Assembly (NCBI RefSeq): GCF_003515075.1
Contig: NZ_QWLV01000002.1
Coordinates: 682,001 to 746,000 of the forward strand
DNA from: Sphingomonas gilva
Lineage (GTDB): Bacteria; Pseudomonadota; Alphaproteobacteria; Sphingomonadales; Sphingomonadaceae
Direction of reading: 5' to 3'
DNA: 64,000 nucleotides
Shown here one piece after another: positions 34,335 through 42,465 of this stretch. The stretch's first letter is position 1. The number at the start of each line of letters is the position of its first letter. The notes beneath the pieces are model-generated. The model ran no database searches, was not told the origin of the DNA, and saw only the letters and a program-made list of their open reading frames with translations. Both the position numbers and the translations under genes were made by a program.

Positions 34335-35662
34335 CATTGGGTTGGACGATTCGCGGCGCTGCGCTCGCCATGTTGCTCGCAGGCACCGCGCTCCACGCGC
34401 AGGCCGCGCCGCAACCCCAGACCCGCCCCGCCGCCACGGCAGCCGCGCTCCCCAACACACAGGCGCTGTTCGATGGCTATGTCGCGGCAAAGAAGATGCC
34501 CGGTATCGTCGGCGCGTTCGGCGTCGGCGACGGCCCGACCCACTTCGTCTCCGCCGGTCATATTTCAACCGATCCCGGCGCGCCGCCCGCCGGCCACGAT
34601 TCGCTGTGGCGCATCTATTCGATGACCAAGCCGATCACCGCGATGGCGGCGATGATCCTGGTCGAAGAGGGCAAGTTGAAGCTCGACCAGCCGATCAGCG
34701 ACTTCTTCCCCGGCTTCAAGTCGATGAAGGTGCTGACCAGCCCCGACACCTCGCTCGACAGCGTGCCGGCGAAGACTCAGATCACCGTCCGCCACCTGCT
34801 GACCCACACCGCCGGCCTGACCTATTCGATCGGCGCCAAGGGGCCGCTGCTCAAGGAGGTCGAGCGGCTCGGCCTGACGCCGGGCGCGGTCAACGCGCAG
34901 GCGGAGGCGGTAGCGCGCCCCGCCCGCCCCAAGACGCTCGCCGAGTTCGCCGAGCGCGCCGCGACGCTGCCGCTGATCGCCGAGCCGGGGACCAAATGGA
35001 GCTATTCGATGGGGCTCGACGTGCTCGCCGCCGTCGTCGAAAAGGCGGCGGGCCAGCCGTTCGAGAGCTTCGTCCAGACGCGTTTGTTCACCCCGCTCAA
35101 GATGACCTCCACCTATTGGACGGTGCCCGCCGGCGAGGTCGGCCGCTTCGCCACCAACTACGTCTTCATGGGCGATGCGATGGTGCCGTTCGATCCGGCG
35201 GCGACCTCGGTCTATCTCCAGCCGCCGAGCTTTCCCTATGGCGGCGCGGGCCTCGTCTCCTCGGCGCGCGATTACGACCGGTTCCTGCACATGCTGCAGA
35301 ATGGCGGCGAGCTGGACGGCGTCCGCGTGATGAAGACGGAGACGGCGGCGCTCGCCATGTCCAACCTGCTGCCCCCCGGCGTCACCTTCGAAGGCATCGG
35401 CGACGGCACCGGCGGTACGCAGGCGCCGGTTGCGATGGGTTATGGCGCGGGCGGCTCGGTCTATCTGGCCGATAATCCGACGGGCGCGTCGAAGGGCACC
35501 TATGGCTGGGGCGGCGCCGCGGGCACGATCGCCTGGGTCGATCCGGCGCGGAAGATGCGCGGCACGATCATGGTCAATTATTTCCCTGCCGAGAAATGGC
35601 CGCTGCGCCAGGAAGTGCCGGCCGCGCTCGTCAAGGACGCGGCGCGGCTGGCGGCGCGGTGA
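34331..35662 (+). CDS. beta-lactamase/serine hydrolase (class C fold), secreted
   Basis: 443 residues with a signal peptide ending LHAQA. The penicillin-binding-like fold has the SxxK motif in RIYSMTKPITAMA, the Tyr motif in GTKWSYSMGLDVL and, in place of the KTG triad, the YGWGGAAGTIAW segment seen in EstB-type esterases. HTAGLTY is the usual loop of this family. It is more likely an esterase or peptidase-type hydrolase than a resistance beta-lactamase. It is coupled to mutY (ATGA overlap) and to nudC (GTGA overlap), so the three form one operon. Confidence 0.88.
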   Translation: MTLGWTIRGAALAMLLAGTALHAQAAPQPQTRPAATAAALPNTQALFDGYVAAKKMPGIVGAFGVGDGPTHFVSAGHISTDPGAPPAGHDSLWRIYSMTKPITAMAAMILVEEGKLKLDQPISDFFPGFKSMKVLTSPDTSLDSVPAKTQITVRHLLTHTAGLTYSIGAKGPLLKEVERLGLTPGAVNAQAEAVARPARPKTLAEFAERAATLPLIAEPGTKWSYSMGLDVLAAVVEKAAGQPFESFVQTRLFTPLKMTSTYWTVPAGEVGRFATNYVFMGDAMVPFDPAATSVYLQPPSFPYGGAGLVSSARDYDRFLHMLQNGGELDGVRVMKTETAALAMSNLLPPGVTFEGIGDGTGGTQAPVAMGYGAGGSVYLADNPTGASKGTYGWGGAAGTIAWVDPARKMRGTIMVNYFPAEKWPLRQEVPAALVKDAARLAAR

Positions 35663-36525
35663 GGCCGGGCCTCACCGGCAGCCCGCTCGACCGCGCCGAC
35701 AAGCTGCGCGGCGACCCCGAAGCGTTCGCCGCCCTGCTCGGCGATGTCCGCGCGCGCGTGCTCGACCTCACCTCGCTCGATCCGGTGGTGACCGCGGAGG
35801 GAATGATCGGCTGGAAAAGCCTGGCCGAAGCACACGACCAAGCCGAACTCATCCTCCTCGGCCTCGACGGCGGCGTGCCGCACCTCGTCGAATGGCGCAT
35901 GGGCCAGCCCGATCCGATCCCGCGCAGCCCCGCCGTGTTCCGCGCGCTCGCGACGCTGTCGCCCGATCAGGCGCAGATCTACGCCTCGGCGCGGAGCCTG
36001 CTCGAATATCACCGTCGCCACGGCTTCTGCGCCAATTGCGGCGCCGTAACGCGCATCTTTCGCGCCGGCTGGGGCCGCCGTTGCGACGCTTGCGGCACCG
36101 AGCATTTCCCACGCGTCGATCCGGTCGTCATCATGCTTGCCGAACATGATGATCGCGTCCTTATCGGGCGCAGCGCGGGCTATCCGCCGGGACGCTATTC
36201 GGCGCTCGCCGGCTTCGTCGAGCCAGCCGAATCGATCGAGGAAGCCGTCGCGCGCGAACTCCACGAGGAGGCGGGCATCCGTGTTTCCGACGTCCGCTAC
36301 GTCGCCAGCCAGCCCTGGCCCTTCGCCCATTCGCTGATGATGGGCTGCATGGCGGCGGCGGCGGACGACGCGCTGACGATCGACGCCACCGAGCTAGAGG
36401 ACGCGATCTGGGTCAGCCGCGACGCCGTCCGCGCCGCGATGGCCGGCGATCCGGACGCGCCGTTCCTCGCCCCGCCGCCCTACGCGATCGCGCACACCCT
36501 GTTCGCGCGGTGGATCGACGAATAA
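35659..36525 (+). CDS. nudC: NADH pyrophosphatase / NAD-cap decapping hydrolase
   Basis: 288 residues. A zinc ribbon (CANCG...CDACG) is followed by the Nudix box GFVEPAESIEEAVARELHEE and AGI, matching Gx5Ex7REUxEExGU. SQPWPFAHSLMMG, just downstream, is the SQPWPFPxS motif that separates NudC from other Nudix enzymes. NudC splits NAD(H) to NMN(H) and AMP and removes NAD caps from RNA. The GTG start at 35659 overlaps the preceding stop; an in-frame start at 35596 would lie inside that gene. Confidence 0.93.
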   Translation: MRPGLTGSPLDRADKLRGDPEAFAALLGDVRARVLDLTSLDPVVTAEGMIGWKSLAEAHDQAELILLGLDGGVPHLVEWRMGQPDPIPRSPAVFRALATLSPDQAQIYASARSLLEYHRRHGFCANCGAVTRIFRAGWGRRCDACGTEHFPRVDPVVIMLAEHDDRVLIGRSAGYPPGRYSALAGFVEPAESIEEAVARELHEEAGIRVSDVRYVASQPWPFAHSLMMGCMAAAADDALTIDATELEDAIWVSRDAVRAAMAGDPDAPFLAPPPYAIAHTLFARWIDE

Positions 36526-36566
36526 CCGTCGGCAAGTGCGATGTTCGGATGTGCCACAAACAGAGC

Positions 36567-36591
36567 GGCCCCTGCCTGCACAGGGGCGAGG
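36567..36591. repeat. copy of the 25-bp palindrome between convergent genes
   Basis: Closely matches the right arm at 4470-4494, with changes in the loop only (CTGCA instead of CTTCG-type). It is positioned as a shared terminator of nudC and the SnoaL-like gene, although no U-tract is present. Confidence 0.6.
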
Positions 36592-36592
36592 A

Positions 36593-37042
36593 TTATTTGT
36601 TCGCCGGCACCCGCGTCACCTGGATATGTGTCGCCTGCCATGTCCCGTTCTTCAGCCGGAAGGTATCGGCGAAGCGGATATGGCTGGCGAAGGGGGCGCC
36701 ATTCGCACGCCCGCGCAGCACCACCTCGCCCCCGACGATCCCGGCATCCGGCCCCAATGGAACGAACACGCGGTCCTCGATCGCGATCGGCTCGAAACTG
36801 AGCGCCGGATCGGTCCAGCCGTCGATGAACGCCTTCTTGCCCGATCGCGTGCCGTCGCCTTCGATGAAGATCAGGTCGTCCGCGACCAGCGTCTGCAGCA
36901 CCGCGCCGTCCTTGGCGATCTGCGCCTGGTCGAATCGGTCGCCGACCTCGCGCAGCGTCTCCACGCTCACATCGGCGCGAGCGACGGGCTCTCCGGCACA
37001 GGCGGAGAGCATCGCCACGGCCACCAGCATCGCCATCCGCAT
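36593..37042 (-). CDS. SnoaL/NTF2-like (DUF4440-type) lipoprotein
   Basis: 149 residues. MRMAMLVAVAMLSAC gives a lipoprotein signal with Cys15. The remainder is a single alpha+beta NTF2-like cone domain: REVGDRFDQAQIAKDGAVLQ, VADDLIFIEGDGTRSGKKAF, and FADTFRLKNGTWQATHIQ. Such domains can bind small molecules or serve as simple enzymes, and this one has no assignable substrate. ATG at 37042 has GGGAGAG upstream. It lies 14 bases downstream of pheA on the same strand. Confidence 0.82.
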   Translation of the reverse strand: MRMAMLVAVAMLSACAGEPVARADVSVETLREVGDRFDQAQIAKDGAVLQTLVADDLIFIEGDGTRSGKKAFIDGWTDPALSFEPIAIEDRVFVPLGPDAGIVGGEVVLRGRANGAPFASHIRFADTFRLKNGTWQATHIQVTRVPANK

Positions 37043-37056
37043 ACCGACTCTCCCGT

Positions 37057-37953
37057 TCAGTCGCCGCCGCGCGGACGCGCCTGCGGATAGGTGCCGAGCA
37101 CCCGCACCCACTTGCTGTGATAGGCGAGCTCGTCGAGCGCACGATCGACCGCGGGGTCGCCCGGTGCGCCTTCGATGTCGGCGTAGAACTCCGTCGCGGC
37201 GAAGGTCGCGCCGCGCTGATAGCTTTCCAGCTTGGTCATGTTGACGCCGTTGGTCGCGAAGCCGCCCATCGCCTTGTAGAGCGCGGCGGGCACGTTCTTC
37301 ACCTCGAAGATGAAGGTCGTCATCAGCTTGCCGGTGGCGACGGGCGCCGCCGCCTCGCGCGCCAGCACGACGAAGCGGGTCATGTTGTGATCCGCATCCT
37401 CGATCCCCTGCTGGAAGATGGTGAGGCCGTAAATCTCCGCCGCCCCCGCCGGCGCCAGCGCCGCCACCGCGGGATCGGCCAGCTCGGCCACGCGCGCCGC
37501 CGCACCCGCGGTATCGGGATAGGCCACCGGGTTCAGGCTCTTGCCGCGCAGCCAGTGGCGGCATTGGCCCAGCGCCTGCGGATGGCTCATCACGTCCCTG
37601 AGGCCCGATCCGTCTCCCAGCCCCATCAGCGCATAGCGGATCGGGAGGAAATGCTCGCCGGTGATCACCAGCCCGGATTCGGGCAGCAGATAATGGATGT
37701 CGGCGACGCGCCCGTGCAGCGAGTTCTCGATCGGAATCATCGCGCGATCGGCATGGAAATCGCGGACCGCGTCGATCGCATCGGCGAAGCTGAAGCAGGG
37801 CAGCGGTAAGCCGTCGGCAAACGCCTCGCGCGCGGCGATGTGCGAATTCGCCCCTGGGGCGCCCTGAAAGGCGACCGCGCGCGCGGGCTCGGCGGCGGCG
37901 GCGGCGACCATCTCGGTCACGATCGGACGGGCGGGTGCGGGGAAATTCTCCAT
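37057..37953 (-). CDS. pheA: prephenate dehydratase
   Basis: 298 residues. A catalytic domain (VAFQGAPGANSHIAARE, PIENSLHGRVADIHYLL, SHPQALGQC, DTAGAAARVAEL) ends in the NMTRFVVLAR motif, whose Thr is catalytic. A C-terminal ACT domain (TTFIFEVKNVPAALYKAMG, ESYQRG) gives allosteric control by phenylalanine. It converts prephenate to phenylpyruvate. No chorismate mutase domain is fused, as in most alphaproteobacteria. It is divergent from the cytochrome c gene. Confidence 0.95.
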   Translation of the reverse strand: MENFPAPARPIVTEMVAAAAAEPARAVAFQGAPGANSHIAAREAFADGLPLPCFSFADAIDAVRDFHADRAMIPIENSLHGRVADIHYLLPESGLVITGEHFLPIRYALMGLGDGSGLRDVMSHPQALGQCRHWLRGKSLNPVAYPDTAGAAARVAELADPAVAALAPAGAAEIYGLTIFQQGIEDADHNMTRFVVLAREAAAPVATGKLMTTFIFEVKNVPAALYKAMGGFATNGVNMTKLESYQRGATFAATEFYADIEGAPGDPAVDRALDELAYHSKWVRVLGTYPQARPRGGD

Positions 37954-38091
37954 ATCGCTCGCGCGCCTAAAGATGCGCGCGCGCGCAAGCAAGCGCGCTT
38001 GCGATCCCCTCCCCCCGCCGATAAGGGGGGCGGGATTTTCTGCCGGGCGTGATCGACACGCCACCTTCAAGAGGCGTTGAGAAAGCACGAG

Positions 38092-38775
38092 ATGGACGAC
38101 CGGACCAACACGATCGCGGGCTGGGTGCTCGCCGGCTGCGCCACCGCCCTGGCGGCGTCGATCGGCGCGGGCATGTATTTCCATGCAGAGCGCCCCGAGA
38201 AGATGGGCTACCCGATCGAGGGCGTCGAGGAAGAGGGCGCGGGCGGCGCCGCCGCCGCGGTCGATATCGCCACGCTGCTGCCCACCGCCGACGCGGCCAA
38301 GGGCGCCGAGGTGTTCAAGAAGTGTGCCGCCTGCCACACGATCAACCAGGGCGGCGCCAACGGCATCGGACCCAATCTCTGGGCCGCGATGGGCAAGCCG
38401 CACGGCCATGTTCCCGGCTTCGCCTATTCGGACGCGCTGAAGAGCGTTCCGGGCGTCTGGGATTTCAAGTCTATGGACGCGTGGCTCACGTCCCCGCGCA
38501 AGTACGCGCCCGGCACCAAGATGACCTTCGCCGGCCTGGGGAACGCCCAGGACCGCGCCGACCTGCTGGTCTATCTCAACAGCCAGGGCTCCAACCTGCC
38601 GCTGCCCGCCGCTCCGGCGGCTGCGCCCGAGACCACGGCCGAGGCGAACGTCACTGAGGGCGGCGACATCGCCAACACAGCGGAGCTCGCCAACAACGCG
38701 ACGCCGGCCACAGGCGCGCCGTCCGTCGATCCAGCAGCCGCGCAGGGCTCGGCCGCCGAAGCGGTGGTGAAGTAG
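38092..38775 (+). CDS. cycM: membrane-anchored class I cytochrome c (CycM type)
   Basis: 227 residues. One N-terminal helix (IAGWVLAGCATALAASIGAG) stays as an anchor. A short acidic linker follows, then a class I cytochrome c domain with heme motif CAACH and the sixth ligand Met in PGTKMTFAG. The C-terminal 55 residues are a low-complexity Ala/Glu/Pro/Thr tail not seen in all relatives. CycM-type proteins pass electrons from the bc1 complex to terminal oxidase. ATG at 38092 is chosen so that the anchor is near the N-terminus; an in-frame TTG at 38077 is possible. Confidence 0.88.
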   Translation: MDDRTNTIAGWVLAGCATALAASIGAGMYFHAERPEKMGYPIEGVEEEGAGGAAAAVDIATLLPTADAAKGAEVFKKCAACHTINQGGANGIGPNLWAAMGKPHGHVPGFAYSDALKSVPGVWDFKSMDAWLTSPRKYAPGTKMTFAGLGNAQDRADLLVYLNSQGSNLPLPAAPAAAPETTAEANVTEGGDIANTAELANNATPATGAPSVDPAAAQGSAAEAVVK

Positions 38776-38840
38776 CGCGAATCCTCGACAGCCCGCGCCC
38801 CGCGGCCTAATCTGGCCGGAATTCAGACAGGGAGCGGGTG

Positions 38841-39680
38841 ATGCTGGGGCTGCGTATCGCGATCACGTTGGCGGCATTGTCCGCCACACCGGCAATCGCC
38901 CAGGTCGCTCGGCCCGACACCGTCGAGGAGTTCGTCCGCCTCTATGGCGGCGCAGCCGCGGCGCGCAGCTACGCCGCCGCGGAGAAGCTCGCAGCCTTTG
39001 AGAACAACATTGCCCTGGCCGAGGGCTGCGGCGCCAACTGCGCCGTGCGCGCCCTGATCGTCGATGCGCGCCCGCGCAGCGACAGCGCCAGCCGCCAGCT
39101 CTGCTTCGAGAATCCCATTCCTCTTGCCGCGCGCATCGGCGACGATCCTGCCTATGGCTTCGTCACCCATGCCGAAGCCACGGTGACGACGCGAGAGGGC
39201 GCCGCCGTCCTTGCCTATCGCCTGTTCGCGCGGATGGACACGCGCACCGCCTCGCGCGCCAAGCCCAACCTCACCGGCGACTGGTGCGCGCAGCTTCCCG
39301 TCGCCCTGCGTGAGGCGGCGGCAGCAGGAGACTGGTCGATCGCGCTCCGGGCGATACCGCCGCGCGATGCGCGCTACGCCTATGCCGATCTCGCCTCGGC
39401 CAGGCTCGCGCCACGCACGGCCGCGGGCGTGATGCCGGTCCAATTCGATCCCGCCGGCATGGGCTTCGCCGAAATACTGGTGCGCTCGGCCAAGCCCGGT
39501 GCGCGGATCAGCGTCTCGGGCACCCGCAGCAAGCTGCGCACGCCCGCGACGATCTCGCTCACCGAGGCCGCCGCCGGCCGCGTCGAGCTGCAGCAAGGCA
39601 AGCTCCGCGCGCAACTCGACAAATGCGCCAGCCAATGGGCGGCGGACCGCAACGCATTCGTCTTCGATTGCCCGATCTGA
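38841..39680 (+). CDS. secreted protein of unknown function
   Basis: 279 residues with a signal peptide (LRIAITLAALSATPAIAQ). Not recognised. The mature part has paired cysteines (CGANC near residue 63; further Cys at about 93, 150, 259 and 277), a predicted mixed alpha/beta profile, and no repeats or membrane helix. ATG at 38841 follows GGGAG; a GTG one codon upstream is the alternative. It is a single gene, convergent with the LOG-family gene through a hairpin. Confidence 0.8.
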   Translation: MLGLRIAITLAALSATPAIAQVARPDTVEEFVRLYGGAAAARSYAAAEKLAAFENNIALAEGCGANCAVRALIVDARPRSDSASRQLCFENPIPLAARIGDDPAYGFVTHAEATVTTREGAAVLAYRLFARMDTRTASRAKPNLTGDWCAQLPVALREAAAAGDWSIALRAIPPRDARYAYADLASARLAPRTAAGVMPVQFDPAGMGFAEILVRSAKPGARISVSGTRSKLRTPATISLTEAAAGRVELQQGKLRAQLDKCASQWAADRNAFVFDCPI

Positions 39681-39685
39681 ATTGT

Positions 39686-39711
39686 GCGTCGCCCCGGCGC
39701 AGGGGCGACGC
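39686..39711. terminator. bidirectional hairpin between convergent genes
   Basis: GCGTCGCCCC (39686-39695) pairs with GGGGCGACGC (39702-39711), a perfect 10-bp stem with a 6-base loop. It sits exactly between two stop codons and is related to the dispersed palindrome family. Confidence 0.6.
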
Positions 39712-39712
39712 C

Positions 39713-40624
39713 TTATCCGACGCTGGGGTCGTCGCGCTCCGCCCGATTCTCGGTGCGTCCGCTGTAGAATGCCTGGACGATCTCCCACGCCTCCTCGGCC
39801 GTTTCGGCATAGTGAAACAGGTTGAGATCCTGCCGGCCGATCACGCCTTCCTCGACCAGCGCTTCGAAATTGACCACCCGATCCCAGAATTCCCGGCCGA
39901 AGAAGATCACCGGCATCGGATCGATCTTGCCCGTCTGGATCAGCGTCAGCAGCTCGAAGGTTTCGTCAAAGGTGCCGAATCCGCCCGGGAACACCGCGAC
40001 AGCACGCGCGCGCAGCAGGAAATGCATCTTCCTGAGCGCGAAATAGTGGAACTGGAACGATAATGACGGGGTGACATAGGGGTTCGGCGCCTGTTCGTGC
40101 GGCAGCACGATATTCAGGCCCACCGTCTCCGCGCCGGCATCCTGCGCGCCGCGATTGGCCGCTTCCATGATCGACGGCCCGCCGCCCGAGCACACCACGA
40201 AATGCCGCTTGCCCTCATTGTCGCGCGGGAAATCGCTCGCCAGCCGGGCGAGCTCGCGGGCCACATCATAATATTTGCTCTTGGCGACCAGCCGTTCAGC
40301 GATCGCCCTGCCCTCGTCGTCGGTGGCGAGATCGAGCAGCGCCTGCGCCTTGGCCGGCTCGGGAATCCGCGCGGAGCCGTAGAACACCATCATCGAACCG
40401 ATCTGCGCCTCGTCGAGCAGCAATTCGGGCTTGAGCAGCTCAAGCTGGAAACGCACCGGACGCAGATCCTCGCGCAGCAAGAATTCCATGTCCTGAAAGG
40501 CCAGGCGATAGGCGGGATGCTCGGTCTGCGGCGTGCGCACCGCAGAGGCCTTGGCGGTCTCGGCCTCGGTCCGCGCGTTGGCGAAGACGCGCGCCGGGAC
40601 GCGGGTTTCTTTCTGTTCTGTCAT
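39713..40624 (-). CDS. LOG-family (TIGR00730-type) nucleotide hydrolase
   Basis: 303 residues. The core is the LOG/lysine-decarboxylase-like Rossmann domain. It carries CSGGGPSIMEAANRGA and the hallmark FPGGFGTFDETFELLT (PGGxGTxxE). Proteins with this motif are phosphoribohydrolases that release cytokinin-type bases or act on nucleoside monophosphates. This member has an extra N-terminal region of about 100 residues (FQDMEFLLREDLRPVRFQLE) typical of the longer proteobacterial subgroup, whose role is unclear. ATG at 40624; no operon partner. Confidence 0.85.
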   Translation of the reverse strand: MTEQKETRVPARVFANARTEAETAKASAVRTPQTEHPAYRLAFQDMEFLLREDLRPVRFQLELLKPELLLDEAQIGSMMVFYGSARIPEPAKAQALLDLATDDEGRAIAERLVAKSKYYDVARELARLASDFPRDNEGKRHFVVCSGGGPSIMEAANRGAQDAGAETVGLNIVLPHEQAPNPYVTPSLSFQFHYFALRKMHFLLRARAVAVFPGGFGTFDETFELLTLIQTGKIDPMPVIFFGREFWDRVVNFEALVEEGVIGRQDLNLFHYAETAEEAWEIVQAFYSGRTENRAERDDPSVG

Positions 40625-40662
40625 CGCTGCGCCGTTAGCGCAGGCGCATGGCCAAGCCAATC

Positions 40663-41316
40663 CTATCGGCAGAAGTCCTTGCCGCTCATATCGAGGTGGA
40701 AATGGTCGTGGTGCGCGGCGTTGTAGTCGGGGCTTAGCACGGTCGGGAAGCGCCGGCAGGCGGAGGCGCGGATGCGGCGGAGGAAATCGCGCGACGCCTC
40801 GTCGCCATTCCACCCGTCCTTCACCGATATCCGCCGCCCGTCGGCGAGCACGAAGGCGCTGACGTCGACCGCGTTGGACCGCGCATGTTCGGACAACCGG
40901 CTGCTTCCGGCGATCGGACGGCACGAATAGGTGCCCATCGTCTCGATCCTGACCAGCTCGGTATCGAAATAGACGCGTGCGGCAGGCATCGCAGCGTGGC
41001 GCGCCCAGGCGGCGAAATTCGCCGCGAGCGGACAGGTCATCGCGCCGAGATTGGTCACCGGCACGCCGACGTCGAGCAGCTTGATCGATCCGAACGCCGA
41101 GCAGCCGCCGCCGAAGTCGCGATCGGGCAACGACGAGAACTCGAAACCGCGCGCGAGCATCCGCGACTTGCATTGGCGGATCGCGGCGGTGTCCGCGCGC
41201 GGCGTCGGCGGCTTGGCGGGTTTGGCGGCCGCGCGCGACGGACGCCGATCCCGGTCGTCCCCGCCCGAACAGGCGGAAACCATGAACGCGACCATCAATA
41301 CCCCGCCCCAACGCAT
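40663..41316 (-). CDS. extensin-like C-terminal domain lipoprotein
   Basis: 217 residues. MVSAC gives a lipoprotein signal (Cys16). After a basic Pro/Ala linker, the domain of the bacterial extensin_like_C family follows: SSLPDRDFGGGCS, SEHARSNAVDVSAFVL and NAAHHDHFHLDM. The last two carry the His/Asp/His zinc pattern of D-Ala-D-Ala-type peptidases (M15/LAS fold), so cell-wall peptide cleavage is plausible although the family is not well studied. Eight or so Cys residues suggest disulfides. It is divergent from thiL. Confidence 0.85.
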   Translation of the reverse strand: MRWGGVLMVAFMVSACSGGDDRDRRPSRAAAKPAKPPTPRADTAAIRQCKSRMLARGFEFSSLPDRDFGGGCSAFGSIKLLDVGVPVTNLGAMTCPLAANFAAWARHAAMPAARVYFDTELVRIETMGTYSCRPIAGSSRLSEHARSNAVDVSAFVLADGRRISVKDGWNGDEASRDFLRRIRASACRRFPTVLSPDYNAAHHDHFHLDMSGKDFCR

Positions 41317-41419
41317 GGCCGAATGGTTAACGTCCTCATGGTTAACGAAAAGCTACCGGCGGCTCGGCTCGTCCCGCCAGAGGTTCCGCTCGACTCGTTT
41401 TGACCGCTATAGCGGCCCG

Positions 41420-42349
41420 ATGAACGAGGCCGATTTGCTCGCGCGACTGCGCTCGCTTCCGCTGCATGAGGCGGCGCGCGGGCTGGCGGACGACGCCGCG
41501 GTGCTGGGATCGGCCGAGGGCGCGCTGGTCCTGACCCACGACATGATCGCCGAAGGCGTCCATTTCCTCTCCGCCGATCCGCCGGAATCGGTCGCGTGGA
41601 AGCTGCTCGCGGTCAATCTGTCGGACCTCGCCGCCAAGGGCGCGTCGCCGATCGGCGTATTGGTGGGACAGGCGCTGTCGGGCGACGCCGCATGGGACGC
41701 CGCGTTCACCGACGAGCTCGGCCGCGCGCTCGCCCAGCTCGATTGCACGTTGCTCGGCGGCGACACGGTTACGCTGCCAGGCGGCGCGCCGCGCATGTTC
41801 GGCCTGACCGCGATCGGCCGCGCCGGGCCGGCGGGCGCGCCGAGCCGGGCGGGCGCCCGTTCGGGCGACGCGCTCTACGTCACCGGCACGATCGGCGACG
41901 CGGGCGCAGGCCTCGAGTTGCTGCGTGAGGGGCGCGACGGACCGCCCCGCCTGATCGCCGCCTATCGCCGGCCGATGCCGCTAATCGCCGACGGCCGTGC
42001 GCTCGCCCCGCTCGTCACCGCGATGATGGACGTATCGGACGGCCTGCTGATCGACGCGGGCCGCATGGCCGCGGCCTCGGGCCTCGCCATCGGCATCGAT
42101 CTCGACCGCATCCCCCTGAGCCACGATTTCGTCGCCCATGCCGGCGACGACCGCCCCGCGCGCCTGTCCGCCGCGACCGCCGGGGACGACTATCAGCTGC
42201 TGTTCGCCGCGCCCGAGGACGAGGAATGGCCCGTTCCCGTCACTCGCATCGGCCGCTTCCACGACGGCGCAGGGCTGATGCTGGAAGACCGCATGGGCCA
42301 CGTCCCGCTGCCCGAAAGGCTCGGCTGGGAGCATGCCGGCGCGACCTAG
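41420..42349 (+). CDS. thiL: thiamine-monophosphate kinase
   Basis: 309 residues. ThiL makes thiamine diphosphate from the monophosphate. GLADDAAVL and the MIAEGVHFL segment are metal/phosphate sites. WKLLAVNLSDLAAKGASP is the family signature, and LLGGDTV, SGDALYVTGTIGDAGAG, MDVSDGLLIDAGRM and ATAGDDYQLLFA complete the PurM-like fold. The ATG at 41420 gives the usual N-terminus (NEADLLARL). The gene is followed by hppA after 116 bases. Confidence 0.94.
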   Translation: MNEADLLARLRSLPLHEAARGLADDAAVLGSAEGALVLTHDMIAEGVHFLSADPPESVAWKLLAVNLSDLAAKGASPIGVLVGQALSGDAAWDAAFTDELGRALAQLDCTLLGGDTVTLPGGAPRMFGLTAIGRAGPAGAPSRAGARSGDALYVTGTIGDAGAGLELLREGRDGPPRLIAAYRRPMPLIADGRALAPLVTAMMDVSDGLLIDAGRMAAASGLAIGIDLDRIPLSHDFVAHAGDDRPARLSAATAGDDYQLLFAAPEDEEWPVPVTRIGRFHDGAGLMLEDRMGHVPLPERLGWEHAGAT

Positions 42350-42465
42350 CCCGCAAAGGCTTGCCACGCCTTGCCCCGCCCTTTACGCCTTCGCCCCGCG
42401 CCCTCGACCGGCATCAAGACCGGCGGCGCGACCCGGGATAAACAGGGGGAAGGATACCGCATCCC

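Noticed and set aside
34331-35662. Antibiotic-resistance beta-lactamase
   Set aside because: The third motif is WGG-type instead of KTG and the gene is in a housekeeping operon, so an esterase or peptidase-like hydrolase is more likely.
36567-36591. CRISPR-type repeat
   Set aside because: Copies of the palindrome are far apart and not arrayed with spacers; no cas genes are present.
37998-38036. Terminator at the C-rich/G-rich hairpin with ATTTTCT
   Set aside because: It lies between two divergent genes, where no transcript ends; it is more likely a repeat remnant.
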